The position numbers and the translations under genes are program-made. This document shows positions 26,380 to 35,312 of a DNA stretch of 64,000 bases, in pieces. The stretch comes from Sphingobium sp. (GTDB lineage: Bacteria > Pseudomonadota > Alphaproteobacteria > Sphingomonadales > Sphingomonadaceae), in assembly GCA_035196065.1 (NCBI GenBank), contig CP136575.1, forward strand, positions 463,001 through 527,000, given 5' to 3'. Each line of letters starts with the position of its first letter. The first letter of the stretch is position 1. Below the pieces are notes generated by a model. That model had not been told where the DNA came from. It saw only the letters and a list, made by a program, of their open reading frames with translations, and did no database searches.

Positions 26380-27252
26380 ATGACCGACTACACCCAGATC
26401 CGCTACGATGTCGAAGACGGGATCGCGACGATCACGCTGCACCGTCCCGACAAAATGAACGCGTTCACCAACATCATGATGGGCGAGATGATCGCCGCCT
26501 TTGACGCAATCGACGCCGATGACGCGGTGCGTGCGGTGATCGTTACGGGGCATGGTGACCGCGCCTTTTGCGCAGGTGCCGACCTGACCCCCGAAGATGG
26601 CAAGCAGGTTTTCGCCAGCGGCGAAACGGTCGCCGACCTGTCGGACAGCCGTGTACGCGACGGTGGCGGAATGCTGACATTGCGCATCTACCAATGCAAG
26701 AAACCGGTAATTGGAGCGATCAACGGTGCCGCAGTCGGCATTGGCGTGACGATGCAACTGGCGATGGACATCCGCCTTGCCAGCGAAACGGCGCGTTTCG
26801 GTTTTGTCTTTGCCCGCCGCGGAATCGTTCCCGAGGCAGCATCGAGCTGGTTCCTGCCGCGACTGGTGGGCATGCAACAGGCGCTGGAATGGTGCTATAC
26901 CGGCCGCATATTCGACGCACAGGAAGCGCTGGCGGGCGGCCTTGTCCGCTCGGTCCACCCGGCCGACCAGCTTTTGGCAGAGGCGCGCAAACTGGCGCGC
27001 GAAATTGCCGACAATACCGCCCCTGTTTCAATCGCACTCACACGCCAGATGCTGTGGCGCAATGCGGCGATGCCGCACCCGATGGACGCACATCGTATCG
27101 ACAGCCGCGCCATCTATCGCCGGTCACGCTCGGGGGATGCAAAGGAAGGTATTGCGAGTTTCCTTGAGAAGCGCCCGCCCGCCTATCCCGACAAGGTGTC
27201 TGCCGACATGCCGGACTTCTTTCCTTGGTGGGAAGAACCGGTATATAAGTGA
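26380..27252 (+). CDS. Enoyl-CoA hydratase/isomerase family protein
   Basis: About 290 aa. The crotonase core ATITLHRPDKMNAFTN (residues 15-30), oxyanion segment GHGDRAFCAGADL, and GAINGAAVGIGVTMQLAMDIR are present. Adds water to enoyl-CoA or isomerises the double bond. ATG 26380 follows GGAGGAGAGG; an earlier frame extends into a palindrome and is rejected. Co-oriented with the dehydrogenase and TetR genes. Confidence 0.9.
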   Translation: MTDYTQIRYDVEDGIATITLHRPDKMNAFTNIMMGEMIAAFDAIDADDAVRAVIVTGHGDRAFCAGADLTPEDGKQVFASGETVADLSDSRVRDGGGMLTLRIYQCKKPVIGAINGAAVGIGVTMQLAMDIRLASETARFGFVFARRGIVPEAASSWFLPRLVGMQQALEWCYTGRIFDAQEALAGGLVRSVHPADQLLAEARKLAREIADNTAPVSIALTRQMLWRNAAMPHPMDAHRIDSRAIYRRSRSGDAKEGIASFLEKRPPAYPDKVSADMPDFFPWWEEPVYK

Positions 27253-27314
27253 TCGGTCTGCTTCCAAAGTGAGGGTTGGGGGCGGAACGATGAAATTTCC
27301 GGGGGAGAAAGACC

Positions 27315-27971
27315 GTGGCAAGCAGCGGTTCCAATAGCGTAACCGGCACCGATGCGCCCGTTAACGACCTGACAGTTGGTGCACGCGAACAATTGCTCGA
27401 CGCGGCAAGCGACATCATGCGCGAGGGCGACACCATCGACCTGTCGCTTTCTGAACTGTCGCTGCGTGCCGGGCTGAACAGCGCGCTCGTCAAATATTAT
27501 TTCGGCAACAAGAACGGCCTGATGTCTGCCCTGCTTGATCGCAACATGGGCAAGATCGTTACCGATCTGGGTGCGCTGGTTGCCAAGGACATGCCACCGG
27601 AGGAGAAATTGCGCCGCCATATCAGCGGCGTAATCGACACCTATTATACCTTCCCCTATCTGAACCGGCTGATGATGCGGATGATCCGCGATAGCGCGCC
27701 GGTTGAGGCAGCACGGATCGCCGAACGCTATCTGAAACCTATTTCACGCGCCTATGAAAAGCTTATCGAGGAAGGCGTAAAGGCGGGCAAGTTCCGTCCC
27801 GTTGATCCGCAGCTTTTCTATTTTTCCGTCACAGGCGCGGCCGACCGCTTTTTCGCCGCGCGGCTTGTGCTGCGCCATTGTTATGACCAAGCAGACATCA
27901 GTCAGGAAATGCGCGACGCCTATCGCGAGCATACGATCGGCCTGATCATGCGGGGACTATTACTCGACTAA
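27315..27971 (+). CDS. TetR/AcrR-family transcriptional regulator
   Basis: 218 aa. N-terminal helix-turn-helix is about residues 20-70 (EQLLDAASDIMREGDTIDLSLSELSLRAGLNSALVKYYFGNK), the rest is a ligand-binding helical domain. GTG start with GGGGGAGAAAG in front. Placed last in the thiolase-dehydrogenase-hydratase run; the palindrome at 24198 is a likely target, with an acyl-CoA as a likely inducer. Confidence 0.85.
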   Translation: MASSGSNSVTGTDAPVNDLTVGAREQLLDAASDIMREGDTIDLSLSELSLRAGLNSALVKYYFGNKNGLMSALLDRNMGKIVTDLGALVAKDMPPEEKLRRHISGVIDTYYTFPYLNRLMMRMIRDSAPVEAARIAERYLKPISRAYEKLIEEGVKAGKFRPVDPQLFYFSVTGAADRFFAARLVLRHCYDQADISQEMRDAYREHTIGLIMRGLLLD

Positions 27972-27991
27972 TGTCCGGGCCCCGTGCTGGC

Positions 27992-29941
27992 TCAGATGTC
28001 GGCGACCAGTTGCAGCGTCCAGGTCCGGCTGCTCGATGCCGTAAAGCCCCCGCTTGACGACACTTGCCAGCCATAATCGTTAAACAGATTTGTGACCTGC
28101 CCGCGTAGCAACGCCTTGTGCGACCCGATCGCGAAACGGTAGCGCCCCCCGACATTAAGGGCCTCGCGCGGTCCAACCTCCAACGTGTTGGCAGCATTGG
28201 CCATCCGCGCCGACAGGCTTTCGAGCGCAAAGTCTAGCGACAAGGGGCTATGCCCTGCCGCAGGACGCCAATCGAGATTGACGATCGAACGGCGACGTAA
28301 CGAGCCCACTGGCTGATCGCCAATCTGCCGGGTGCGCACGGCTTCCCCCCCGATTTTCGAATCGATGAAGATCGAACCGGCGACCAGCGACCAGCCTGGT
28401 GCGACCGAGCCCGCAAGCGACACCTCCACCCCGCGATTGTCGACGCTGCCCAGTTCACGAAAGCGATTGCTGGTATCAAGATTGAAATAAGGCTTTTTCA
28501 CCGAAAACAGTCCGGCGATGAGGTTCATATGGTCGCTCACAGCATAGCGAAGCCCGAAATCCATCTGGCGGGTGCGCGTTGCGGGCGGCGCCTCATTGCG
28601 GTTGATGGCGATTTCGGGCGCTATCGGCGCCTCTTCAAGCCCGCGGACATAACCGCCATAAAGCGCCAATTTCCGCGCCAAGATCAGAGATCCGGTTGCC
28701 GTTGCCAGCCAGGGATCGTCGCGAACCGCGATATCGGGACGCAAGAGATCGGCAAAGTCGATCGCCTTGCGATAACGGCTGCGCGACAGCGAAAGGTCAA
28801 CTGAGCCACGCCCTTGCCAATCAAGACTATAGGCTGCGCCATAGGTCAGTTGCTCAACGGTATCGCGGCTTTCCGGTCCCACGCCGATCGATGGGCGCGG
28901 GCGTGGATCGGGCGCAATCGCGCTGCTGGGGCCGAGCGCGATGCGCTGCGTGCCGCCGAACAGGCGCTGCTTGTCGCGCCCGCGCAGCGACACCGCGACT
29001 TTATGGCTGAATGCACCCGACTGCCAGCTACGTGACAGGCGCACTTCGCCCGACAACGAGCGGTCTTCATTATTCCCATCCGCTATGATGAAACGCGCCG
29101 CCGAGCGGCCATCGGGCGTCACACCGGTGAGGATGTCGGCAAAGGCATTGCCGGTCATACGGCTCGACCGGAACAGACCGGCATCGATGCGGAAAGCGCC
29201 AATCGGAAGATTGCCGATCAACCCGAAGGTGCGACTGAGATTGTTGCGTTCCGCCCATTCCTGCCCAAGATAGCGTTGGCGCGGAACATGCACGGGAAGC
29301 GCATCGCCAGCGAGGAAAAGCGTGGGTCTTGCCTCATCGCCAGCGTTGGAATAGCCGCCGCCAAAGGCAATCAGGCGGGCGTCAGGGGATGGCTGCCACT
29401 GCATGACGACACCGAAATTGCGAAAGCGGTTGCGGCCGCCTTCGGGCCGGATTTGGTTGCGTCCGCCGACGCCGCCGGCGATGCCAAGGCCGTTCGCAAT
29501 CGGAATTTCTACCTCAAGCGCTCCTGCAAAGCCGCCAAAGGGGCCCCGCTCCATCTCTATCGTTGCCAGCGCACGCTCACCGGGCAGCGTCAGGGCATAA
29601 TCGACGATGCCGGTAGGAGCCGGGAAAGCATAACGCTGGGCACTGATGCCGACGCGGATCACACTGCCGCTTTGCAGCCGCTGGGGGACGCGATCCTGCT
29701 GGTCGAAATACAGGCCCTCAATCCGGGCATTGCCGGCGTCGATCGGATCAAATCCCCGGACATCTTCCTGATTATACAGCCCGACCCGTTCACTGCCGAC
29801 CGAGCGCCCGAATGCGTCGCCTGACTGGGTGACGGCATTTTCCTCTGTCCGCTGGGCAAGCAGCGGCATGGGCGCACAGCTGCCCACAATCGCAATGATC
29901 AATGCAAATCGCCCCACGGACGAACGCCCCGCTTTTTTCAT
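27992..29941 (-). CDS. TonB-dependent outer-membrane receptor
   Basis: About 649 aa from ATG 29941, with signal peptide MKKAGRSSVGRFALIIAIVG then a cut near PLLAQ. A plug-like region (about 35-150; VRGFDPIDAGNARIEGLYFDQQ) precedes a long beta-barrel of alternating aromatic strands; it ends TWTLQLVADI. No clear TonB box near the mature N-terminus. ATG 29953 is also possible; the frame extends further but without signal-peptide sense. Divergent S9 peptidase upstream. The ligand is unknown. Confidence 0.8.
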   Translation of the reverse strand: MKKAGRSSVGRFALIIAIVGSCAPMPLLAQRTEENAVTQSGDAFGRSVGSERVGLYNQEDVRGFDPIDAGNARIEGLYFDQQDRVPQRLQSGSVIRVGISAQRYAFPAPTGIVDYALTLPGERALATIEMERGPFGGFAGALEVEIPIANGLGIAGGVGGRNQIRPEGGRNRFRNFGVVMQWQPSPDARLIAFGGGYSNAGDEARPTLFLAGDALPVHVPRQRYLGQEWAERNNLSRTFGLIGNLPIGAFRIDAGLFRSSRMTGNAFADILTGVTPDGRSAARFIIADGNNEDRSLSGEVRLSRSWQSGAFSHKVAVSLRGRDKQRLFGGTQRIALGPSSAIAPDPRPRPSIGVGPESRDTVEQLTYGAAYSLDWQGRGSVDLSLSRSRYRKAIDFADLLRPDIAVRDDPWLATATGSLILARKLALYGGYVRGLEEAPIAPEIAINRNEAPPATRTRQMDFGLRYAVSDHMNLIAGLFSVKKPYFNLDTSNRFRELGSVDNRGVEVSLAGSVAPGWSLVAGSIFIDSKIGGEAVRTRQIGDQPVGSLRRRSIVNLDWRPAAGHSPLSLDFALESLSARMANAANTLEVGPREALNVGGRYRFAIGSHKALLRGQVTNLFNDYGWQVSSSGGFTASSSRTWTLQLVADI

Positions 29942-30093
29942 TGCGCAGCCCATAAGCGGCTTGAAGCCTGCGTCAACGAGAAGCTGAAGGCCTTGTCGAA
30001 TGCCAGCTACCGTTGATCGAAGCCGGGCGTTGCGCAGCGTCTCCGCCTGTCCTAGGCGCAAGTCAGCAATAATCTGAGGAGGATCTGCCCGCC

Positions 30094-32034
30094 ATGCGTT
30101 ATCTTGCCGCCATCGCCGCACTTGCCTTGCCGCTGGCCCCTGTGCTTGCACAGGAACAGCCTGTGGTTCCAACCGTTCCGAAACCGGCCGCGTTGATCGC
30201 GGATGGAATGCCAGAAGTTCCCGCCGAACTCGCCGCCGAAACCCGGCCCTATATGGAATTTCGCACCGCCGGTTTTGTCGGCTGGCACCCGACCGAACGG
30301 CGGATGATGATTGCAACGCGCTTTGCCAATACCGCGCAATTGCATCTGGTGGCGCAGCCGATGGGGATGCGCAAACAGGTCAGTTTTGAGGCAGAGCCTG
30401 TCGGCAATGGCAGCTGGGCACCCAAGACCGGCGATGTGTTCGTCACCCAAAAAGATATTGGCGGCAACGAATTCTTTCAGATCCACACGCTGAAAGACGG
30501 CAAGCTGACGATGCTGACCGACGGCCAGAGCCGCAACAGCCTGAGCGCCTGGAGCGATGATGGTGAACTCATCGCCTATAGCTCAACCAAACGTAACGGC
30601 ACCGATACCGACCTTTATGTGATGAACCCGCGCGATCCATCGACCGCCCGGATGGTCGCAGAGGTGAAGGGCGGCGGCTGGTCGCTGGCTGCCTTTGCTC
30701 CCGATAAGAAAAGCGCGGTTGTCGGCAGTTATGTCTCGGTTACCAACACCGATTTATACATGCTCGATCTGGCCAGCGGCGTGATGACGCCGATCGGCGA
30801 TCCGAAAAAAGACATCGCTTATGGCGGCGCGCAATTCGCCCCCGATGGCAGCCTGTGGGTGACATCGGACGAAGGCGCTGACTTCCAACGGCTGGGAACG
30901 CTCGATAGGAAAACCGGCAAATTCACGCCGCGTGGCCCGAAGGAAAATTGGGACGTCGACACATTCGACATCGCGCCCGACGGCAGCTTCATCGCTTATG
31001 TCACCAACGAAGCCGGGATGGCGAAGCTGAAGCTGCTCGATCCCAAAACCGATCAGGTGCGCACCGTCGACAGCCTTCCAGCCGGTATTATTGGCGGGCT
31101 CGAAATTTCTGAATGGGGCGAGATTGGCATCACCTTCACCTCGGCCCGCAGCGCAGCCGACGCCTATTCGGTTGATCCCAAGACGATGGCCGTCACCCGC
31201 TGGACCGAAAGCGAAACCGGTGGGCTGGATGTCACCAAAAATAGCGAGCCCGAACTGGTGAAGATCAAAAGCTTTGACGGGCTTGAAGTCTCCGGCTTCC
31301 TCTATCGCCCCGATCCGGCAAAGTTCCCGGGCAAGCGGCCGATGATCATGAATGTCCATGGCGGGCCCGAAGGGCAATCACGGCCGGGCTTCCTTGGTCG
31401 TAACAATTATCTGCTCAACGAACAGGGCGTTGCGATCTTCTTCCCCAATGTCCGCGGCTCGACGGGTTATGGAAAGACTTTTGTCAGCCTCGACAATGGG
31501 CCGTTCAAGCGCGAGGATTCGGTGAAGGACATGGGTGCCTTTCTCGATGCGCTGGCAAAGGATCCCGCGTTGGATGCCGGCAGCTTCGGCCTGACGGGCG
31601 GCTCCTATGGCGGCTATATGTGCTATGCCGCTGCGGTCCAGTTCAAGACAAAGCTGCGTGCGACCAATTGCATCGTCGCCATCTCCAACTTCGTCACTTT
31701 CCTTGAAAATACGCAAAGCTATCGCCGCGATCTGCGCCGCGTCGAATATGGCGACGAGCGTGATCCCAAGCAGCGCGCAAAGCTGCTCGAGATTTCACCG
31801 TTGACCCGAGTCAGCGAAATCGAAAAGCCGATGATGGTTGTCACCGGTGCCAATGACCCGCGCGTGCCGCAATCCGAAGCCGACCAGATCGTCAAGGCGA
31901 TCCGCGAACGCGGCGCCACGGCATGGCACCTTGTCGGCACCAATGAAGGCCATGGTTTCGCGAAAAAGGAAAATGCCGACTACCAGTTCTGGACGTCGCT
32001 GATTTTCTGGCAGCAGAATCTGCTGGGCAAATAA
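30094..32034 (+). CDS. S9 family peptidase (prolyl oligopeptidase type), exported
   Basis: 646 aa. Signal peptide MRYLAAIAALALPLAPVLAQ; a seven-bladed propeller-like N-terminal half (WD-like repeats with FAPDKKSAVV, FAPDGSLWVTSD, IAPDGSFIAY) and a C-terminal alpha/beta hydrolase. Ser504 in GGSYGGYM, Asp in GANDPRVP, His in NEGHGF form the triad. Probably a periplasmic peptidase for short peptides; possibly feeds the adjacent TonB receptor. Confidence 0.92.
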   Translation: MRYLAAIAALALPLAPVLAQEQPVVPTVPKPAALIADGMPEVPAELAAETRPYMEFRTAGFVGWHPTERRMMIATRFANTAQLHLVAQPMGMRKQVSFEAEPVGNGSWAPKTGDVFVTQKDIGGNEFFQIHTLKDGKLTMLTDGQSRNSLSAWSDDGELIAYSSTKRNGTDTDLYVMNPRDPSTARMVAEVKGGGWSLAAFAPDKKSAVVGSYVSVTNTDLYMLDLASGVMTPIGDPKKDIAYGGAQFAPDGSLWVTSDEGADFQRLGTLDRKTGKFTPRGPKENWDVDTFDIAPDGSFIAYVTNEAGMAKLKLLDPKTDQVRTVDSLPAGIIGGLEISEWGEIGITFTSARSAADAYSVDPKTMAVTRWTESETGGLDVTKNSEPELVKIKSFDGLEVSGFLYRPDPAKFPGKRPMIMNVHGGPEGQSRPGFLGRNNYLLNEQGVAIFFPNVRGSTGYGKTFVSLDNGPFKREDSVKDMGAFLDALAKDPALDAGSFGLTGGSYGGYMCYAAAVQFKTKLRATNCIVAISNFVTFLENTQSYRRDLRRVEYGDERDPKQRAKLLEISPLTRVSEIEKPMMVVTGANDPRVPQSEADQIVKAIRERGATAWHLVGTNEGHGFAKKENADYQFWTSLIFWQQNLLGK

Positions 32035-32040
32035 GGCCAT

Positions 32041-32069
32041 TCCTCCCCTTTCCTAAGGAAGGGGGAGGA
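32041..32069. repeat. C/G-rich palindrome after the S9 peptidase
   Basis: TCCTCCCCTTTCCT and AGGAAGGGGGAGGA pair (one G-T) over one base. It may terminate or process the convergent transcripts. Confidence 0.5.
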
Positions 32070-32073
32070 TAAG

Positions 32074-32667
32074 TCATTGCGGCTGGGGAAGCGGCTCGAC
32101 GGTTTCAGCCTCGACGGGCTGTTCAGCCTGCCGGGCTTCGCGTTCGGCCCGTTCCTTTTCAAACTGCTGCACGCGCTGCTCGACCAGTTCCGCCTCGGCA
32201 TCAATCGCGGCAAGCCGCCTCTTGCGCTCGGCCGCGATCATCAGGCCAAAGGCGAGGCCGGGGTCTTCCTTCTTTTCGGCATAGGCAGCGTCGATCTGCT
32301 TCAGCCCGCAGCCGGTAAAGCCACCACCGCCGGTTGCCGAACAGCTCGTCGTGCCTTCACGGCCGACATATTCATAGGCGAGCACCCGGTTCGTCCATGC
32401 CTCTTTTGACGGATCGTTGGGATCGCTGCGCAGCTGGGTCGGGATACGATAACGGTCGGCCTCCGAAAGGCGGGCGCAGACATTGATCTGGTCGTCGGTG
32501 CTCTGCGCACATTCATCGTCGCCATAGACGATTACCATGTTGATCTTTTCAGCGTCAGCATCGGTTGCGGCCTGAGTCGTGCCTGCGGTGCCTTCGCTCT
32601 GCGCCGCTAACGGGCTTGCGACCAATGCAAGCGCAGTTCCGAACATCAAAAGGGTGCGGTCAATCAT
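32074..32667 (-). CDS. Exported hypothetical protein with coiled-coil tail
   Basis: 197 aa from ATG 32667 (GGAGA seven bases upstream), signal peptide MIDRTLLMFGTALALVASPL then AAQ. Cysteines near CAQSTDDQINVCARL and CSATGGGGFTGCGL could form disulfides. The C-terminal part is Glu/Arg-rich (EAELVEQRVQQFEKERAER). No family recognised with confidence. Probably periplasmic. Confidence 0.65.
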   Translation of the reverse strand: MIDRTLLMFGTALALVASPLAAQSEGTAGTTQAATDADAEKINMVIVYGDDECAQSTDDQINVCARLSEADRYRIPTQLRSDPNDPSKEAWTNRVLAYEYVGREGTTSCSATGGGGFTGCGLKQIDAAYAEKKEDPGLAFGLMIAAERKRRLAAIDAEAELVEQRVQQFEKERAEREARQAEQPVEAETVEPLPQPQ

Positions 32668-32747
32668 CGATGGTCTCCATATCATTGGCGCAAGCCTAGG
32701 CTGCGCTGGATGAATAGGAAATGAAATTCGCAATCCAATGATCGAGA

Positions 32748-33272
32748 TCAAATCCGTTTTGAAACGGCAATCGCAGCGCGGCAGCCAAGGCGGATCGCCG
32801 CGCTGAGCAACGGATAGGCAATCGCATTTTCCGCGCCGGCGGCAAGCGCCGTGTCCTTATGCTCCAGCTCTTCAAGGCGGAATTCATCGATCATCGCCGA
32901 TAGCGCCGGATCGCTGTCTCCAAGCTCCTCCAGCTGTTCGCGATAATGGCGGTCAATCTCGGTTTCGACGGCAACGGTGCAGGCCATTGCCGCTTCGGCC
33001 CCGATCGCGGCGGTGACCGCGCCCAGCGCAAAGCCGGCGGCATTCCAGATCGGCTGAAGCGCCGTCGGGCGCACACCGCGTTCGGCCATCAGCTTTTCAA
33101 AAGCGTCGAGATGGCGTTTTTCCTGCTCGGCCATATGGGCAATCTCACGCCCCGCCGGATGGCGATCGCCAAACATCGCCAATTGCCCGGCATAGATGCG
33201 CGTCGCGCCATATTCACCGGCCTGATCGACCCGGATCATCCGGTCCAGTTCCGCAGCTCGATTGCCGATCAT
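32748..33272 (-). CDS. coq7: Demethoxyubiquinone hydroxylase (COQ7-type)
   Basis: About 174 aa from ATG 33272. Di-iron ligands: Glu in DQAGEYGATRIYAG, EQEKRHLDAFE and the second half ELEHKD. Catalyses a late hydroxylation in ubiquinone synthesis. Its ATG overlaps the dsbB stop (ATGA), so the two are read in one transcript. Confidence 0.9.
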   Translation of the reverse strand: MIGNRAAELDRMIRVDQAGEYGATRIYAGQLAMFGDRHPAGREIAHMAEQEKRHLDAFEKLMAERGVRPTALQPIWNAAGFALGAVTAAIGAEAAMACTVAVETEIDRHYREQLEELGDSDPALSAMIDEFRLEELEHKDTALAAGAENAIAYPLLSAAIRLGCRAAIAVSKRI

Positions 33273-33748
33273 GCGCCTTTTCCTTTTGCCAGCAGTCCAA
33301 ACACCGTCAGGGCGCCGCCGCATGAAATGAGGAAATTATAACCGGCAAGCGAAATTCCGAACAGCGTCCAGGGCGCAACATCGCAGCGGATCAGCGGAGC
33401 ATTCAATATGGCATCAAGCACATCCTTGCCGCTTGCCGCCTGCACGGTCGTCGAACAGGTAGTGATGCCTTCCCACCAGCCATATTCGACCCCGGCATGA
33501 AAGCCACCAATCAAGCCGCTGATAAGAACCGCCAGCGCGGCGAGTGTGACCAGAATGCGGCGCATACCATCGCCGGGAAGGAGGAATGCGCCAAGCGCAA
33601 AGGGCAGTGCCGCAAAATGCGGCCAGCGTTGCCACCAGCACATTTCGCACGGATAGAGCCCGCCCAAATATTGCGAGCCATAAGCCCCTGCCAGAAGCCC
33701 TGCAGGGATGAGGAGCGCCAACCAGCGCGCGCGATCAAAACCGGTCAT
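33269..33748 (-). CDS. dsbB: Disulfide bond formation protein DsbB
   Basis: 159 aa, four helices. Active pair CEMC (YPCEMCWWQRWPH) in the first periplasmic loop and a second Cys pair (CSTTVQ ... RCD) in the other. It passes electrons from DsbA to quinone. Coupled to coq7, a quinone-synthesis gene, by a four-base overlap. Confidence 0.93.
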   Translation of the reverse strand: MTGFDRARWLALLIPAGLLAGAYGSQYLGGLYPCEMCWWQRWPHFAALPFALGAFLLPGDGMRRILVTLAALAVLISGLIGGFHAGVEYGWWEGITTCSTTVQAASGKDVLDAILNAPLIRCDVAPWTLFGISLAGYNFLISCGGALTVFGLLAKGKGA

Positions 33749-33836
33749 GCCAAGCTGATTAGCAATATGGACCGATGCGGCAAAGCGAAATGGCGTTTGA
33801 CTTTATCTCCTTCCCGCTTGCGAAAAGGGAAAATGG

Positions 33837-35186
33837 TCAATTGCGCTGGGCCGGCCTTGCCTGTGCACCTGCAAATCGCGTGCTTTTGCCAAGTCGGGCG
33901 AGCGTCTGCATCGCATAATGCAGCTGGAAATCCTCGATACCCTGCTTTTTCAGCTCTTCAGCCGAAAGCGCAAAACGCGGATCATCCTTCATATCGTCTT
34001 CAAGGCTTTTGTCGTCGGCGATGTTTTCATTCACCAGATGGCGGCGCAGATCAGATTCGCGCACGGCAACGCGCTTGCGGTAATCAGGGTCGGAAATCTG
34101 GGGCACCGCGATATCGGGCTTCACGCCGCCTTCCTGCACCGACCGGCCCGAAGGCAGGTGATAGCGTGCAACGGTTAGCCGCAATCCGGTTTCGCGCGAC
34201 AGCGGCAAAAGATTCTGCACCGAACCCTTGCCGAAACTGCGTTCGCCCATAACCAGCGCCCGGCGTTGATCCTGCAACGCGCCAGCAACGATTTCAGATG
34301 CCGATGCCGAACCGGCATCGATCAAAACGATCACAGGCTTGCCGCCAGTCACGTCGCCCTTAACCTGGCTTTCGGCGAACCAACGCCCGACGACCACCTT
34401 GTCGCGGCCACGTTCGGATACGATTTCGCCCTTATCCAGAAAGGCATCGGAAACCTTGACGGCCTCTTCCAATATACCACCCGGGTTCGAACGCAGATCG
34501 ACGATATAGCCCTGCGGCTTGCCGCCCAATTGCCGTTCAATACCCTTGATCGCCGAGACGACATCCTCACCGGTCTGTTCGGAAAAGCCGGTGATGGTGA
34601 TCACGCCGATCCGGTCCTTCACCTCCCATTTCACGGGCTTCAAGTCGATGATCGCGCGGGTGACGGTCACGTCAAAGGGTTCGTCGCGGCCCGGGCGGAA
34701 AATGGTCAGCTTGATCGAAGTGCCCGGCGTGCCGCGCATGCGGTTCACCGCATCGTCGATGGTGCCGCCGACGATCAATTCACCGTCGAGGTGGGTGATA
34801 TAATCACCCGCCTTGATCCCCGCATTGTCGGCGGGGGTATCGGCGGTCGGCGCAATCACCTTCACCGCGCCATCTTCAAGCGTTACCGACAGGCCAAGCC
34901 CGCCATATTCGCCATCAATCTGGGTTTGCAGGTCGCGGAAATTGCTTTCATCGAGAAAGGCGCTGTGCGGATCGAGCGTGTTGAGCATGCCCTGGATCGC
35001 GCCCTTCATCAGCTGCTCGTCATCGACCTTGTCGACATAATTGGCCTTCACCTTTTTATAGACGGCGATGAATTCGTCCATGTCGCGCAGCGGATCATCC
35101 TTGCGCTGCTGTGCAACCAGCGAGGGGCTGGCCAGCGCGCCGATCGCGAATGCGCCGATGCCGGTGATGAGCAGCTTGTTCTTCAT
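33837..35186 (-). CDS. ctpA: Carboxy-terminal processing protease, S41 family
   Basis: 449 aa. N-terminal export segment (LLITGIGAFAIGALASPSL), PDZ domain (about 85-170) and S41 protease; Ser in GSASASEIVAGAL and Lys in RSFGKGSVQN form the catalytic dyad. It trims exported proteins at the C-terminus. It follows envC on the same strand; LytM-factor and CtpA pairs are usual in alphaproteobacteria. Confidence 0.93.
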   Translation of the reverse strand: MKNKLLITGIGAFAIGALASPSLVAQQRKDDPLRDMDEFIAVYKKVKANYVDKVDDEQLMKGAIQGMLNTLDPHSAFLDESNFRDLQTQIDGEYGGLGLSVTLEDGAVKVIAPTADTPADNAGIKAGDYITHLDGELIVGGTIDDAVNRMRGTPGTSIKLTIFRPGRDEPFDVTVTRAIIDLKPVKWEVKDRIGVITITGFSEQTGEDVVSAIKGIERQLGGKPQGYIVDLRSNPGGILEEAVKVSDAFLDKGEIVSERGRDKVVVGRWFAESQVKGDVTGGKPVIVLIDAGSASASEIVAGALQDQRRALVMGERSFGKGSVQNLLPLSRETGLRLTVARYHLPSGRSVQEGGVKPDIAVPQISDPDYRKRVAVRESDLRRHLVNENIADDKSLEDDMKDDPRFALSAEELKKQGIEDFQLHYAMQTLARLGKSTRFAGAQARPAQRN

Positions 35187-35312
35187 GTGCGAACTTTCCT
35201 GAAATACTGATCCATCACGGGTTATAGGCTGACAGCCTGCATCCGTAAAAGCGCATTTACCACGAAAAAGAGTTGAATAACGACAGACGCCTACTGCAAC
35301 GGTCGGGCACGC

